Positions 1-7,025 of a stretch of 11,524 nt of DNA are shown here, in pieces. A program made the translations under genes and the position numbers. Positions within the stretch are counted from its first letter, which is position 1; each line of letters begins with the position of its first letter. The notes below the pieces were generated by a model that was not told the origin of the DNA, searched no databases, and saw nothing but the letters and a program-made list of their open reading frames with translations. This stretch comes from Acidobacteriota bacterium (GTDB lineage Bacteria; Acidobacteriota; Aminicenantia; UBA2199). The stretch covers positions 1 through 11,524 of the forward strand of contig JAQUQF010000030.1 in NCBI GenBank assembly GCA_028749105.1, given 5' to 3'.

Positions 1-1
1 C

Positions 2-646
2 TTGAAGCAAGCGCGACGAACAGGCGTCCTGCTTTTGAGTGGAAACATCGGCGAAGGCAAATCGGGAATGCTACAGGTCCTGATGGAAGGGCTGCGTGCG
101 GACGGCCGCCGGGTGACAGGCATCCTGTCACCCGCAGTGCTCCAGGACGGCCGGCGCATCGGCTACGACCTGGTCGATGTCGCCAGCGGCCGGCGGACCG
201 AGCTTTCCCGCATCAACGATAGACCGGGGCTGGCAGGACGCCCCAGCGTGGGCAACTTCGCGTTCACACCGGAAGGCCTGCATTGCGGCCAGGAGGCGCT
301 TTCGCCAACGGCAGCTGCCGGGGCGGATGTGGTCATGGTCGACGAAGTCGGTCCCTGGGAACTGAGAGATCAAGGCTGGGCTGGGCGGCTCTACGAGTTG
401 ACCCTGGAAACAGAAACTCCCATGATCTGGGTGGTCCGCTCCGATATCGTGACCCAGGTTTGTGAGCATTGGGCCCTTCAGGATCCCCGCATCGCAGACT
501 TGACCACGCTGACTCCTGAGATGCTGCTGAGACAGACGAGAAAATGGCTGGACCGGGAGGAAGGGGAGGCCGGTTTTCCCCTTCATGAGCAATGGGCCGC
601 CGCGTTCCGAGCGAAGCACCCAGCATGCGGCGCTTCCCCCGGATAG
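2..646 (+). CDS. THEP1-like P-loop NTPase (left edge, start uncertain)
   Basis: A P-loop nucleotide-binding protein of about 214 residues. The Walker A motif GNIGEGKSG lies at residues 14-22, and a Walker B-like strand with acidic end (VVMVDEVGPWEL) lies near residue 110. The order Walker A, then a segment like SPAVLQDGRRIGYDLVDVAS, then DEVGPWEL matches the THEP1/NTPase_1 family, whose members hydrolyse NTPs in vitro and mostly have unknown cellular roles. The first codon here would be TTG at position 2. An upstream start cannot be excluded because the window begins one base earlier, but Walker A is already close to the N terminus, so few residues can be missing. It is the first visible gene of the fdhD-mobA operon and ends 44 bp before the methyltransferase. 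A role in metal or molybdopterin handling, perhaps like the P-loop protein MobB, is inference from context only. Confidence 0.8.
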   Translation: MKQARRTGVLLLSGNIGEGKSGMLQVLMEGLRADGRRVTGILSPAVLQDGRRIGYDLVDVASGRRTELSRINDRPGLAGRPSVGNFAFTPEGLHCGQEALSPTAAAGADVVMVDEVGPWELRDQGWAGRLYELTLETETPMIWVVRSDIVTQVCEHWALQDPRIADLTTLTPEMLLRQTRKWLDREEGEAGFPLHEQWAAAFRAKHPACGASPG

Positions 647-690
647 TGGCGGGGCGGATTGCGTGCAATGTGAACAGGGAGCATTCAACT

Positions 691-1548
691 ATGGAACAGA
701 TACCGGATTGGCCGTTGCTCTGGCGCCAGCTCGTGGAGGCTCAGGCCAGGGGTCTGAAGGAGAAACAGGGGAACAAGCCTGAAGACGCTTGGGCGGATAG
801 GGCACGCACGTTTGGCGACCACGTAAAAAAACGTTGGGAAAAGGAGGATTCCACCCGCAGGTTCATGGTGGATCTTCTGCAAGCCCACCCGGGGTCGACC
901 GTGCTCGACATCGGCGCCGGGACTGGTTCCTGGGCCTGCTTGCTCGCCCCCTATGCGGCAAAAGTGACGGCCCTGGAGCCCTCAGCCGCCATGATCGCGG
1001 TCATGGAGGAGAACATCAGCAGGTTTGGGATTACCAATGTAGAGATCGTCCGGGACTCATGGCCGGATGCGGCCGTGACGGAACATGATTTCAGCCTGTG
1101 CTCACATGCCATGTACGGCGAGGCTGATTTTCCATCATTTGTACGGCGGTTGGATGAGGTCACAAAACGCTGCTGCCTGCTCCTCATGCGTGCGCCTGTA
1201 GCGGACGGGGTCATGTCCAAGATTGCCCGGGAAGTGCTGGGACAGCCGTACGACAGCCCCAATTTCCAGATAGCGTACAACATTCTCCTTGGCATGGGCA
1301 TCTTTGCGAACGTGCTCATGGAAGATACCGGGCTTTGGAAGCCCTGGACCCATGACAGTCTCGAAGAGGCTGTGGATGCTGTAAAGCGCAGGCTTGGCCT
1401 GGTCGAAGATGGACGCCATGATCCTTTCCTCAAGCGGATACTGCAGGAAAACCTTGCCTGGGAAAACGGAAAACTCTCCTGGCCTGCCGGGGTTTGTTCC
1501 GCCCTGATATACTGGCACAAGCCGTCATCGAGCGAGAACAGAGGATAG
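691..1548 (+). CDS. Class I SAM-dependent methyltransferase
   Basis: A 285-residue protein with a Rossmann-type methyltransferase core. Motif I is VLDIGAGTG at residues 71-79 (SAM glycine loop), and the acidic end of strand 2 is in VTALEPS (Glu96, ribose contact). The C-terminal third contains QIAYNILLGMGIFANV and an all-helical tail that probably forms a substrate cap. The substrate cannot be read from sequence. The ATG at 691 was chosen because AGGGAG at 676-681 lies 9 nt upstream. The frame is open back to 592, but that would overlap the preceding gene and add a low-complexity Arg-rich leader. It follows the NTPase by 44 bp on the same strand and precedes the HD-domain gene by 100 bp. The neighbours suggest a job in cofactor or metal metabolism, but this is inferred. 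It acts in the cytoplasm: no signal peptide or membrane segment is visible. Confidence 0.85.
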   Translation: MEQIPDWPLLWRQLVEAQARGLKEKQGNKPEDAWADRARTFGDHVKKRWEKEDSTRRFMVDLLQAHPGSTVLDIGAGTGSWACLLAPYAAKVTALEPSAAMIAVMEENISRFGITNVEIVRDSWPDAAVTEHDFSLCSHAMYGEADFPSFVRRLDEVTKRCCLLLMRAPVADGVMSKIAREVLGQPYDSPNFQIAYNILLGMGIFANVLMEDTGLWKPWTHDSLEEAVDAVKRRLGLVEDGRHDPFLKRILQENLAWENGKLSWPAGVCSALIYWHKPSSSENRG

Positions 1549-1648
1549 CGGCAAAACCCTTTCCCGAAAAACACGGACTTCATCCGCGCATCAAGACGGG
1601 CAGGGGAAAAAGGTTGAAAACGGGTCCGGCCTGGGGTATAACCGGGAC

Positions 1649-2512
1649 ATGGTTGAAAATGATTTTTCCATCCGAATGGCGCTCCTTGAAAGAGATCTTC
1701 ACGACCGTGTATTTCAAGATGAATCCCGATATTCCCGAGAGGATCGAGAGAGCGACAGCCTTTACGGCCATCTCGAGAGGGTGGCCAAGTTTGCCCGGGA
1801 AATCGGGCGCTCTGAAGGGGTGGATCCATTCACCTGCTACCTGGCCGGACTGTTTCATGACGCTGGAAAGTTCGCCGGAGGGAAGTACCATGTCGGCGAT
1901 ACGCCCGAGGAAGAGCTGTCGATTCAAGTCCTCACCGAGTTTGGTCTAAAGCATGGCATTGATGGAACCATCATCCACGATGTAGCTGAAGCGATCCAAC
2001 AGATATATCGCGACGATCCGAATCTGACTCCATTGGCAAGGGTATTATTCGACGCCGACAATCTGGACAAGCTTGGGCCATTGGGGATTGCGAGCTATTT
2101 TGTAAAAACCGGTTTGCGGGGAAGCGGAATCTCTGAAGAAATCCTATACAAATTGACTGTCGAACTGACCTATGCGCGCTACGCTCCATTGGCGCTGGCG
2201 ACAAAATCCGGCCGGGAGCTTGCGCGCTTGAACGCCCCATTCACCATCCGCTTCATATATGATCTGTTGGATTCGCTCCGCAAGAGCGGTCTCTATGATT
2301 TCCGTGTCAATGAAATCGTCTTTGACGGACTGACATTCGATGTGGTCGCTCCGATCGCGTGCTCATGCGGAGGAGAAATCAAGCGCAGAATCTGGAAGAT
2401 TCCGGGAAAAAAATGTGTGGAAATCCACCTCGAGCATTCATGCTCCGGGTGCAATAACAAGAACGAAATCCGCTTCTGCCGCCCGCGACTTGGTTTTGCC
2501 GTGTGCGTGTAA
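1649..2512 (+). CDS. HD-domain metal-dependent phosphohydrolase with C-terminal zinc-ribbon-like tail
   Basis: A 287-residue protein. The HD signature is spread as His41 (YGHLERV), His70-Asp71 (AGLFHDAGKFA) and Asp137 (DADNLDKLG), the usual metal-binding set of HD phosphohydrolases, which act on nucleotides or other phosphate esters. After a helical middle part the C terminus carries Cys238, Cys240, Cys256 and a CSGC pair at 265/268, which looks like a zinc ribbon or other metal site. This fusion is not one I can name. The gene ends 6 bp before fdhD, so it is almost certainly co-transcribed and probably translationally coupled. The start at 1649 has only a weak ribosome-binding site; the next in-frame ATG (1676) has none better. 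Cys-rich ends also occur in FdhE, another formate dehydrogenase accessory protein, but no homology to FdhE is evident. A role in formate dehydrogenase maturation is inference from position. Confidence 0.8.
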   Translation: MVENDFSIRMALLERDLHDRVFQDESRYSREDRESDSLYGHLERVAKFAREIGRSEGVDPFTCYLAGLFHDAGKFAGGKYHVGDTPEEELSIQVLTEFGLKHGIDGTIIHDVAEAIQQIYRDDPNLTPLARVLFDADNLDKLGPLGIASYFVKTGLRGSGISEEILYKLTVELTYARYAPLALATKSGRELARLNAPFTIRFIYDLLDSLRKSGLYDFRVNEIVFDGLTFDVVAPIACSCGGEIKRRIWKIPGKKCVEIHLEHSCSGCNNKNEIRFCRPRLGFAVCV

Positions 2513-2518
2513 ACCGAA

Positions 2519-3313
2519 ATGAAATTCAAGAAACACGGCGTGATCGTCCGTCAAGAAGGAAAAAATTCGAACCGGTCGGATGACCTGATCATCGAAGCGC
2601 CGCTGGAAGTATTCATCAACGATCGGCCAGCCTATTTTTGCATGAGGATGCCCGGCATGGACAGGGAGCTGGCGCTGGGCATATGCTTTCATGACAATTT
2701 GCTCAGCTCCATCGATGACATAAAAACAATTGCCCAGATGGACGATGGCACTATCCGGCTCACCATGGCTGAAACTCGGGGTCCCGGCTCGGAGGAAATC
2801 CGCATCATCCGCAGTTCAAGCGGCGTATTTTGCAGGGATCGGGATTTCAGGGCTCTATTGCCTGAGCGCGGACCGGAGAATGAAAACAAGTTCTCCGCAA
2901 GTTTGCTTTTCGCGATGCAGGACGATTTTTTCAACCGCCAGGAGGTATTCGTCAAAACAGGTGGCGCCCACGCGGCGGCCATCTATGGCCGTGACGGTGG
3001 TTTTCTTGCGTTTGCCGAGGATGTCGGCCGGCACAATGCGTTGGACAAATGCGTGGGTCGGCTTCTTTTCGACAGGAAGCTCCATGATTCGTATTTCTGT
3101 ATGCTCTCTTCGCGCTTAAGCTACGAGATGGTCATGAAATCCGGACGGGCCGGCGTCAGGGTGATTGCGGCATTCTCGGCGCCCACAAGCCTCGCCGTCA
3201 AGCTGGCAAGGGACAATGAGCTGACGCTCATCGGATTTTTGCGGCAACCCAATTTCAACGTCTATGCAGGTGACGAGCGACTGCAGCGTGAACCTTCACC
3301 AGAGCAAAAATGA
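2519..3313 (+). CDS. fdhD: FdhD, formate dehydrogenase sulfurtransferase/accessory protein
   Basis: A 264-residue FdhD family protein. In E. coli, FdhD passes sulfur from the desulfurase IscS to the Mo-bis-MGD cofactor, which makes formate dehydrogenase active. Family blocks seen in order are EAPLEVFIND (26-35), KTGGAHAAAI and the hallmark AEDVGRHNALDK in the middle, then SAPTSLAVKLA and TLIGFLR near the end. The catalytic loop is atypical. Where the family normally has SSCGxCG, this protein reads SSSGVFC (residues 99-105): the first Cys is Ser, the second is Phe, and a lone Cys105 sits one residue later. The frame is continuous around it, so this is not a frameshift. The start at 2519 follows the HD gene stop by 6 bp with no clear Shine-Dalgarno sequence, suggesting coupled translation. 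The end overlaps mobA by 4 bp (ATGA). Confidence 0.93.
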   Translation: MKFKKHGVIVRQEGKNSNRSDDLIIEAPLEVFINDRPAYFCMRMPGMDRELALGICFHDNLLSSIDDIKTIAQMDDGTIRLTMAETRGPGSEEIRIIRSSSGVFCRDRDFRALLPERGPENENKFSASLLFAMQDDFFNRQEVFVKTGGAHAAAIYGRDGGFLAFAEDVGRHNALDKCVGRLLFDRKLHDSYFCMLSSRLSYEMVMKSGRAGVRVIAAFSAPTSLAVKLARDNELTLIGFLRQPNFNVYAGDERLQREPSPEQK

Positions 3314-3909
3314 AGGACATGCCAGAAGAGATTTTCAGCGCGATCGTTCTGGCTGGCGGGAAAAGTACTCGAATGGGGCAGGACAAGGCATTCCTCCCTT
3401 TCGGTGACGAACGGTTGATCGACCGGGTCATCGCCAGACTGCAGGAGTGTTTCCCCCAGGTAATCGTCGTTGGGGCTTCTTTGGATTGCTTGAAAAACAA
3501 TGGGGTAAAGACCGTTGTCGATGAAAAGCCGGGGATGGGGCCGATGATGGGCATCCTATCCGGTTTGAAGGCTTCCGCAACCGAATTGAATTTTGTCATG
3601 GCCTGCGATATCCCTGATTTTAACCACTTTTTTCTGAAGCGAATGTTGGCTATGTCTCCCGCTTATGATGTCCTTGTTCCCCGGCATGGCAACGGCCGCC
3701 ATGAACCCCTGTTCGCCGTGTATCACCGGCGCGTGATCCCCCTGCTGCAATCCTTTCTTGATAAAGGGATCAAAAAAATCGATCTTGCTTTCGCGCAGTG
3801 CCGGCAAGGCTATATCGACATCGGGGACGATTCCTGGCTTGTCAATATTAATACTCCGGCAGATTACGCCGCCTATGCAGGCGCTCAGAAACTCCGAAAA
3901 CAGCCATGA
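3310..3909 (+). CDS. mobA: MobA, molybdenum cofactor guanylyltransferase
   Basis: A 199-residue cytoplasmic enzyme that transfers GMP from GTP to Mo-molybdopterin, giving the MGD form used by formate dehydrogenase. The GTP-binding signature LAGGKSTRMGQDKA lies at residues 14-27. The strand ACDIPDF carries the metal-ligand Asp100, and NINTPAD is at 179-185; both are family hallmarks. Length matches ordinary MobA (about 190-200 residues). The start ATG at 3310 overlaps the fdhD stop as ATGA, so translation is probably coupled. A second ATG at 3319 has no usable ribosome-binding site spacing. It is the last gene of the plus-strand operon and converges on fdhA, the likely client for its product. 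Confidence 0.94.
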   Translation: MKDMPEEIFSAIVLAGGKSTRMGQDKAFLPFGDERLIDRVIARLQECFPQVIVVGASLDCLKNNGVKTVVDEKPGMGPMMGILSGLKASATELNFVMACDIPDFNHFFLKRMLAMSPAYDVLVPRHGNGRHEPLFAVYHRRVIPLLQSFLDKGIKKIDLAFAQCRQGYIDIGDDSWLVNINTPADYAAYAGAQKLRKQP

Positions 3910-3962
3910 TTCCTGGCGGGTTCAGCAGTCGAAAGATCATCGGCCTTGTCACAAAACCGCTG

Positions 3963-4010
3963 AAGCCGGTCCCCGTGAACGGCCGGATCGAGGCTGGGCC
4001 GGGCCGGTTT
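3963..4010. repeat. Imperfect inverted repeat downstream of mobA
   Basis: AAGCCGGTCC at 3963-3972 pairs with GGGCCGGTTT at 4001-4010: ten pairs, two of them G-U. The 28-nt loop contains further self-complementary GGCC segments. It starts 54 bp after the mobA stop and could end or stabilise the operon transcript. The run after the hairpin is only TTT followed by A residues, so it is not a classical intrinsic terminator. Its function is uncertain. Confidence 0.4.
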
Positions 4011-4075
4011 AAAAACTGACTCTGGAAATGAGCCCTCCTGTGAAGCGGGTGGTTCGCTCCGCTATAGCAGACCCA

Positions 4076-4125
4076 GTTCGGGAGTAAGGGGCCATGCGGA
4101 ATCCCCTCCGCGCTGATTCCCGAAC
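4076..4125. repeat. Nested stem-loop in the mobA/fdhA convergent gap
   Basis: GTTCGGGA (4076-4083) and TCCCGAAC (4118-4125) are perfect 8-bp complements, extendable by two more pairs including one G-U. Inside lies a second stem, AGGGG (4087-4091) with CCCCT (4103-4107), and an alternative one, GCGGA (4096-4100) with TCCGC (4107-4111). The nested and alternative pairing looks more like a folded RNA than a simple terminator, and no T-run follows on either strand. The whole gap 3910-4188 holds no convincing gene. It could be a 3' UTR structure, a small RNA, or a remnant of a repeat element. Confidence 0.4.
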
Positions 4126-4188
4126 CATCGCCTAAGGAAAGGCAGGAATGACTGGGGAAGAGAAAAAGCAAGAAAGATTGTTAATCCC

Positions 4189-6912
4189 TTACGGCCTGAT
4201 GGCTTCGATCCGGCAGGCGGCCACCTTGAACTCGGGGATCTTGGCGATGGGATCAAAGGCGTCATTGGTCAGCATATTGGCCGCCGCTTCGGCAAAATGA
4301 AAAGGAATGAACACGGAACCCAGGTCGACGCGCGGACTTTCCTTGATCGGAATCTTGATCTCACCTCGCCGAGACGCCACTCGTACTTCTTCGCCATCGG
4401 CAACGGCTATTTTCTTCATGTCCAGCGGATGCATTTCCATGTAAGGCCCGGCGACATACTGCGGCAAGGCCATGGTGCGCCGGCTCATGGACCCCGTGTG
4501 ATAATGATAGAGAATGCGCCCGGTAGATAACAGGAATGGGTATTCGGCGTCGGGCCACTCCGCAGGCGGGATATAATCGATGGCGAAGAACTTGCCCAGG
4601 CCGCGGGTGAACTTGTCGCGATGCAGGAACTTCGTCCCCGGATGCTCGGGATTGGGGCATGGCCATTGCAGCTTGTCGCCGCGCATGAGGCGGTCATAGG
4701 TGATGCCGGCGTACTGCGGCACCATCTTGTTGACCTCGTCGATGATGTCCTTGATGGACCGGTACTCCATCTTGTAGCCCATGCGCGTGCTGACATCGCG
4801 GATGACCTCCCAGTCGATGCGCGCCTCGCCCGGCGCGGGGACGGCCTTTTCCACCCAGAGCGAGCGGCGCTCGGTATTGGTGAAGGTCCCCTGTTTTTCG
4901 GCAAACGAGGCCACCGGCAGCACCACGTCGGCCAGCTGGGCGGTCTCGGTGAGGAAGATGTCCTGGACCACCAGGAAGTCGAGCTTTTCCAGTGCCTGTT
5001 TCACGTGGCCGAGGTCGGGGTCGGAAACCATGGGGTTCTCGCCCATGATATAGAGCCCCTTGATCTTGCCCTCGGCTGCCTGGTGCATGATCTCCACCAC
5101 GGTCAGGCCGACCTTGTCGTCCAGCTTGACATTCCAGGCATTTTCGAACTTTTCACGCAAGGCCGGATCGGTCACGGCCTGGTAGCCGGGGAAGACGTTG
5201 GGCAGGGCGCCCATGTCGCAGGAGCCCTGTACGTTGTTCTGGCCGCGCAGGGGGTTGACGCCCGCCGATTCCTTGCCCAGGTTGCCGGTGACCAGGGCCA
5301 GGTTGGCCATGGACATGACATTGTCGGTGCCGGTGGTGTGCTGGGTGATGCCCATGGAATAGACGATGGAGGCGCTCTTGGCTTTGGCGTAAAGGCGTGC
5401 GGCTTCCTGCAATTTCTGGGCCGGGATGCCCGAGATCTTTTCCACCTTTTCCGGGGTGTAATTGGACACAACTTTTTTCAGAGCCTCGAAGTCCTCGGTG
5501 CGAGTCTTGATGAACTCCTCGGCCAGCAGTCCTTCGCTGATGATGACGTTCATCATGCCGTTGGCCCAGGCCACGTCACTGCCATTCTTCTGGCGCAGCC
5601 ACAGGCCGCCAAACTTTTCGGCATAGTTGACCAGGTCAATCTGCCTCGGGTCGATGACAATGAGCTTGGCGCCGTGGAAAAGGACCGCCTTCTTAATGCG
5701 CGTGGCAATGACGGGATGGGTCTCGGTGGTGTTGGATCCGGTGACCAGGATGACCTCGGCATTCTCCAGCTCCTCGATGGAGTTGGTCATGGCGCCGGAG
5801 CCGAATGAGCGGGCCAGGCCGGCGACGGTGGAGGCGTGGCACAGTCGGGCGCAATGATCGACGTTGTTGGAGCCGAAGGCAATGCGCACGAACTTCTGGA
5901 AAACGTAGTTTTCCTCGTTGGTACACTTGGCTGAGGAGAGGCCCGCCAAGGCGGCGGGGCCGTGCTCCTTCTTAATGGCGCCCAGCTTTTCGGCGACCAG
6001 GTCCAGAGCCTCGTCCCAGCCGGCTTCTACCAGCTTGCCGTCCTTGCGGATGAGCGGCTTTGTCAGGCGGTCGGGACGCTGCACGAAGTCGAGACCGAAG
6101 CGCCCCTTGACGCAAGTGGCGCCGAAGTTGGGCACCGTGTCGGCCCCCTTGACCTTGGCGATCCTGCCGCCCTTGATCCAGAGCTCGAGCTGGCAACCGA
6201 CGCCGCAATAGGGGCAGGTGGTGACTATTTTCCGCTCGACATCTTTTTTCTTCAGCTTGCCGCCATATACCGGTTTCTCCATCAGGGCGCCTACCGGGCA
6301 GGCCTGGACGCACTCGCCGCAGCCGTCGCATTCCGACCCCGACCACTGGCCGGTGCCTGCGACGACGTGGCTGTGGATGCCGCGCTGGGCCATGCTCAGC
6401 ACACCCTTGCCTTGGATCTCCCAGCAGGCCTTGACGCAGCGCTCGCACTTGATGCATTTGGAGGAATCATAGAAGAGCACGGGTGCCGTCGAATCGGGGG
6501 CCTGGGGGATTTCCCGCCAGACTGGAGCGAATATACGCTTGGGCGTGTCCAGGCCGTAGCGGAAGGCCAGGTCCTGGATCTGGCAGTCGCCGTCGCGCTC
6601 GCAGGTGATGCAGTCGTCGTTATGCTCGGAGAGGAGGACGTCGGCCAGCATCTTGCGCGTTTCTTCGAGCTGCGGATCGAAGGCCGTGACCTTCATTCCC
6701 GCATCCACCTTGACCAGGCAGGAGGGAACCATGCCAGGGCGTCCTTCGATCTTGACCATGCACAAACGGCAATCCCCTGTCGGGGTCACTTTTTCATAGA
6801 AGCACAGCCCGGGGATGTCGAAGCCGTTCTCCCGGGCCACTTTGAGAAGGTTGTCGCCTTTCTCCGCCCGGATCTCCTTGCCGTCGATGCTGATGATTAT
6901 CGTTTCCGACAT
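4189..6912 (-). CDS. fdhA: Formate dehydrogenase catalytic (alpha) subunit, cysteine type, NuoG-like N terminus
   Basis: A 907-residue molybdo/tungstoenzyme subunit that oxidises formate to CO2 (or the reverse). Domains in order: a [2Fe-2S] ferredoxin fold with Cys37, 48, 51 and 65; a His-Cys box (His97, Cys101, 104, 110) as in NuoG; two [4Fe-4S] motifs, CIKCERC plus Cys163, and CDGCGEC plus Cys205; then the bis-MGD domain with CPYCGVGC (233-240), Cys267 and Lys269 for the proximal cluster. The active site reads CARLCHAST: Cys358-His359 replaces the Sec-His of selenoenzymes, and no in-frame TGA occurs. The C terminus has the molydopterin dinucleotide-binding fold. No Tat signal is seen, so it is cytoplasmic, as in NAD- or ferredoxin-linked enzymes. 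The start is supported by a strong GGAGGT site (6917-6922). No NuoF- or NuoE-like partner lies beside it. Confidence 0.95.
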   Translation of the reverse strand: MSETIIISIDGKEIRAEKGDNLLKVARENGFDIPGLCFYEKVTPTGDCRLCMVKIEGRPGMVPSCLVKVDAGMKVTAFDPQLEETRKMLADVLLSEHNDDCITCERDGDCQIQDLAFRYGLDTPKRIFAPVWREIPQAPDSTAPVLFYDSSKCIKCERCVKACWEIQGKGVLSMAQRGIHSHVVAGTGQWSGSECDGCGECVQACPVGALMEKPVYGGKLKKKDVERKIVTTCPYCGVGCQLELWIKGGRIAKVKGADTVPNFGATCVKGRFGLDFVQRPDRLTKPLIRKDGKLVEAGWDEALDLVAEKLGAIKKEHGPAALAGLSSAKCTNEENYVFQKFVRIAFGSNNVDHCARLCHASTVAGLARSFGSGAMTNSIEELENAEVILVTGSNTTETHPVIATRIKKAVLFHGAKLIVIDPRQIDLVNYAEKFGGLWLRQKNGSDVAWANGMMNVIISEGLLAEEFIKTRTEDFEALKKVVSNYTPEKVEKISGIPAQKLQEAARLYAKAKSASIVYSMGITQHTTGTDNVMSMANLALVTGNLGKESAGVNPLRGQNNVQGSCDMGALPNVFPGYQAVTDPALREKFENAWNVKLDDKVGLTVVEIMHQAAEGKIKGLYIMGENPMVSDPDLGHVKQALEKLDFLVVQDIFLTETAQLADVVLPVASFAEKQGTFTNTERRSLWVEKAVPAPGEARIDWEVIRDVSTRMGYKMEYRSIKDIIDEVNKMVPQYAGITYDRLMRGDKLQWPCPNPEHPGTKFLHRDKFTRGLGKFFAIDYIPPAEWPDAEYPFLLSTGRILYHYHTGSMSRRTMALPQYVAGPYMEMHPLDMKKIAVADGEEVRVASRRGEIKIPIKESPRVDLGSVFIPFHFAEAAANMLTNDAFDPIAKIPEFKVAACRIEAIRP

Positions 6913-6916
6913 GAGT

Positions 6917-6922
6917 ACCTCC
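6917..6922 (-). promoter_or_regulatory. Strong ribosome-binding site of fdhA
   Basis: On the minus strand this reads GGAGGT, with 4 nt to the ATG at 6912. It is close to the ideal anti-16S match and fixes the fdhA start. Confidence 0.85.
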
Positions 6923-6979
6923 GTTTACTTGGTCAGCAAATAATTCCAGTTTCAGCGTTTAATTGGTTATGAAAATCAA

Positions 6980-6994
6980 TCATACATGGTATGA
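6980..6994. promoter_or_regulatory. Perfect palindromic operator candidate at the fdhA start
   Basis: TCATACATGGTATGA is an exact inverted repeat with 6-bp arms and a 3-bp centre. It overlaps the transcription start predicted from the promoter at 6997-7025 (about -4 to +11), a position where a bound protein would block transcription. A further TTATGAA lies beside it at 6967-6973. The arms share TATGA with the lysR/pruA operator. The binding protein is not known. Confidence 0.5.
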
Positions 6995-6996
6995 AT

Positions 6997-7025
6997 ATTA
7001 TAATAAAAAACTCGATCTTTTGCAA
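6997..7025 (-). promoter_or_regulatory. Predicted sigma70-type promoter of fdhA
   Basis: On the minus strand TTGCAA (7025-7020, 4 of 6 to consensus) is followed after 17 bp by an exact TATAAT (7002-6997). Predicted start is near 6990, giving a leader of roughly 78 nt. It lies in the 155-bp gap between lysR and fdhA, which implies that fdhA is transcribed separately from lysR. Confidence 0.6.

Noticed and set aside
951..1829. 292-residue open frame on the minus strand across the methyltransferase and HD genes
   Set aside because: Spans two genes with clear motifs on the other strand and shows no domain of its own.
4051..4063. tRNA T-arm-like GGTTCG in the convergent gap
   Set aside because: No acceptor, D-arm or anticodon arm can be folded around it. 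The same 10-mer GGTTCGCTCC near 11429 is within what chance allows for this window size.
3848..4171. 107-residue minus-strand open frame in the mobA/fdhA gap
   Set aside because: It runs into the conserved end of mobA, has no convincing ribosome-binding site and no domain; the gap looks like folded non-coding DNA instead.
5836..5844. Selenocysteine codon at the formate dehydrogenase active site
   Set aside because: The active-site residue is encoded as Cys358 (CARLCHAST) and the frame has no internal TGA.
6935..6955. Sigma54 promoter upstream of fdhA (GG and GC elements in CTGGAATTATTTGC)
   Set aside because: The GG-to-GC distance is 8 bp instead of 10 and the conserved flanks are missing.
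4621..6972. Long open frames on the plus strand (395 and 336 residues) opposite fdhA
   Set aside because: They are antisense shadows of the GC-rich fdhA gene, have no family motifs or ribosome-binding sites, and fdhA is unmistakable.
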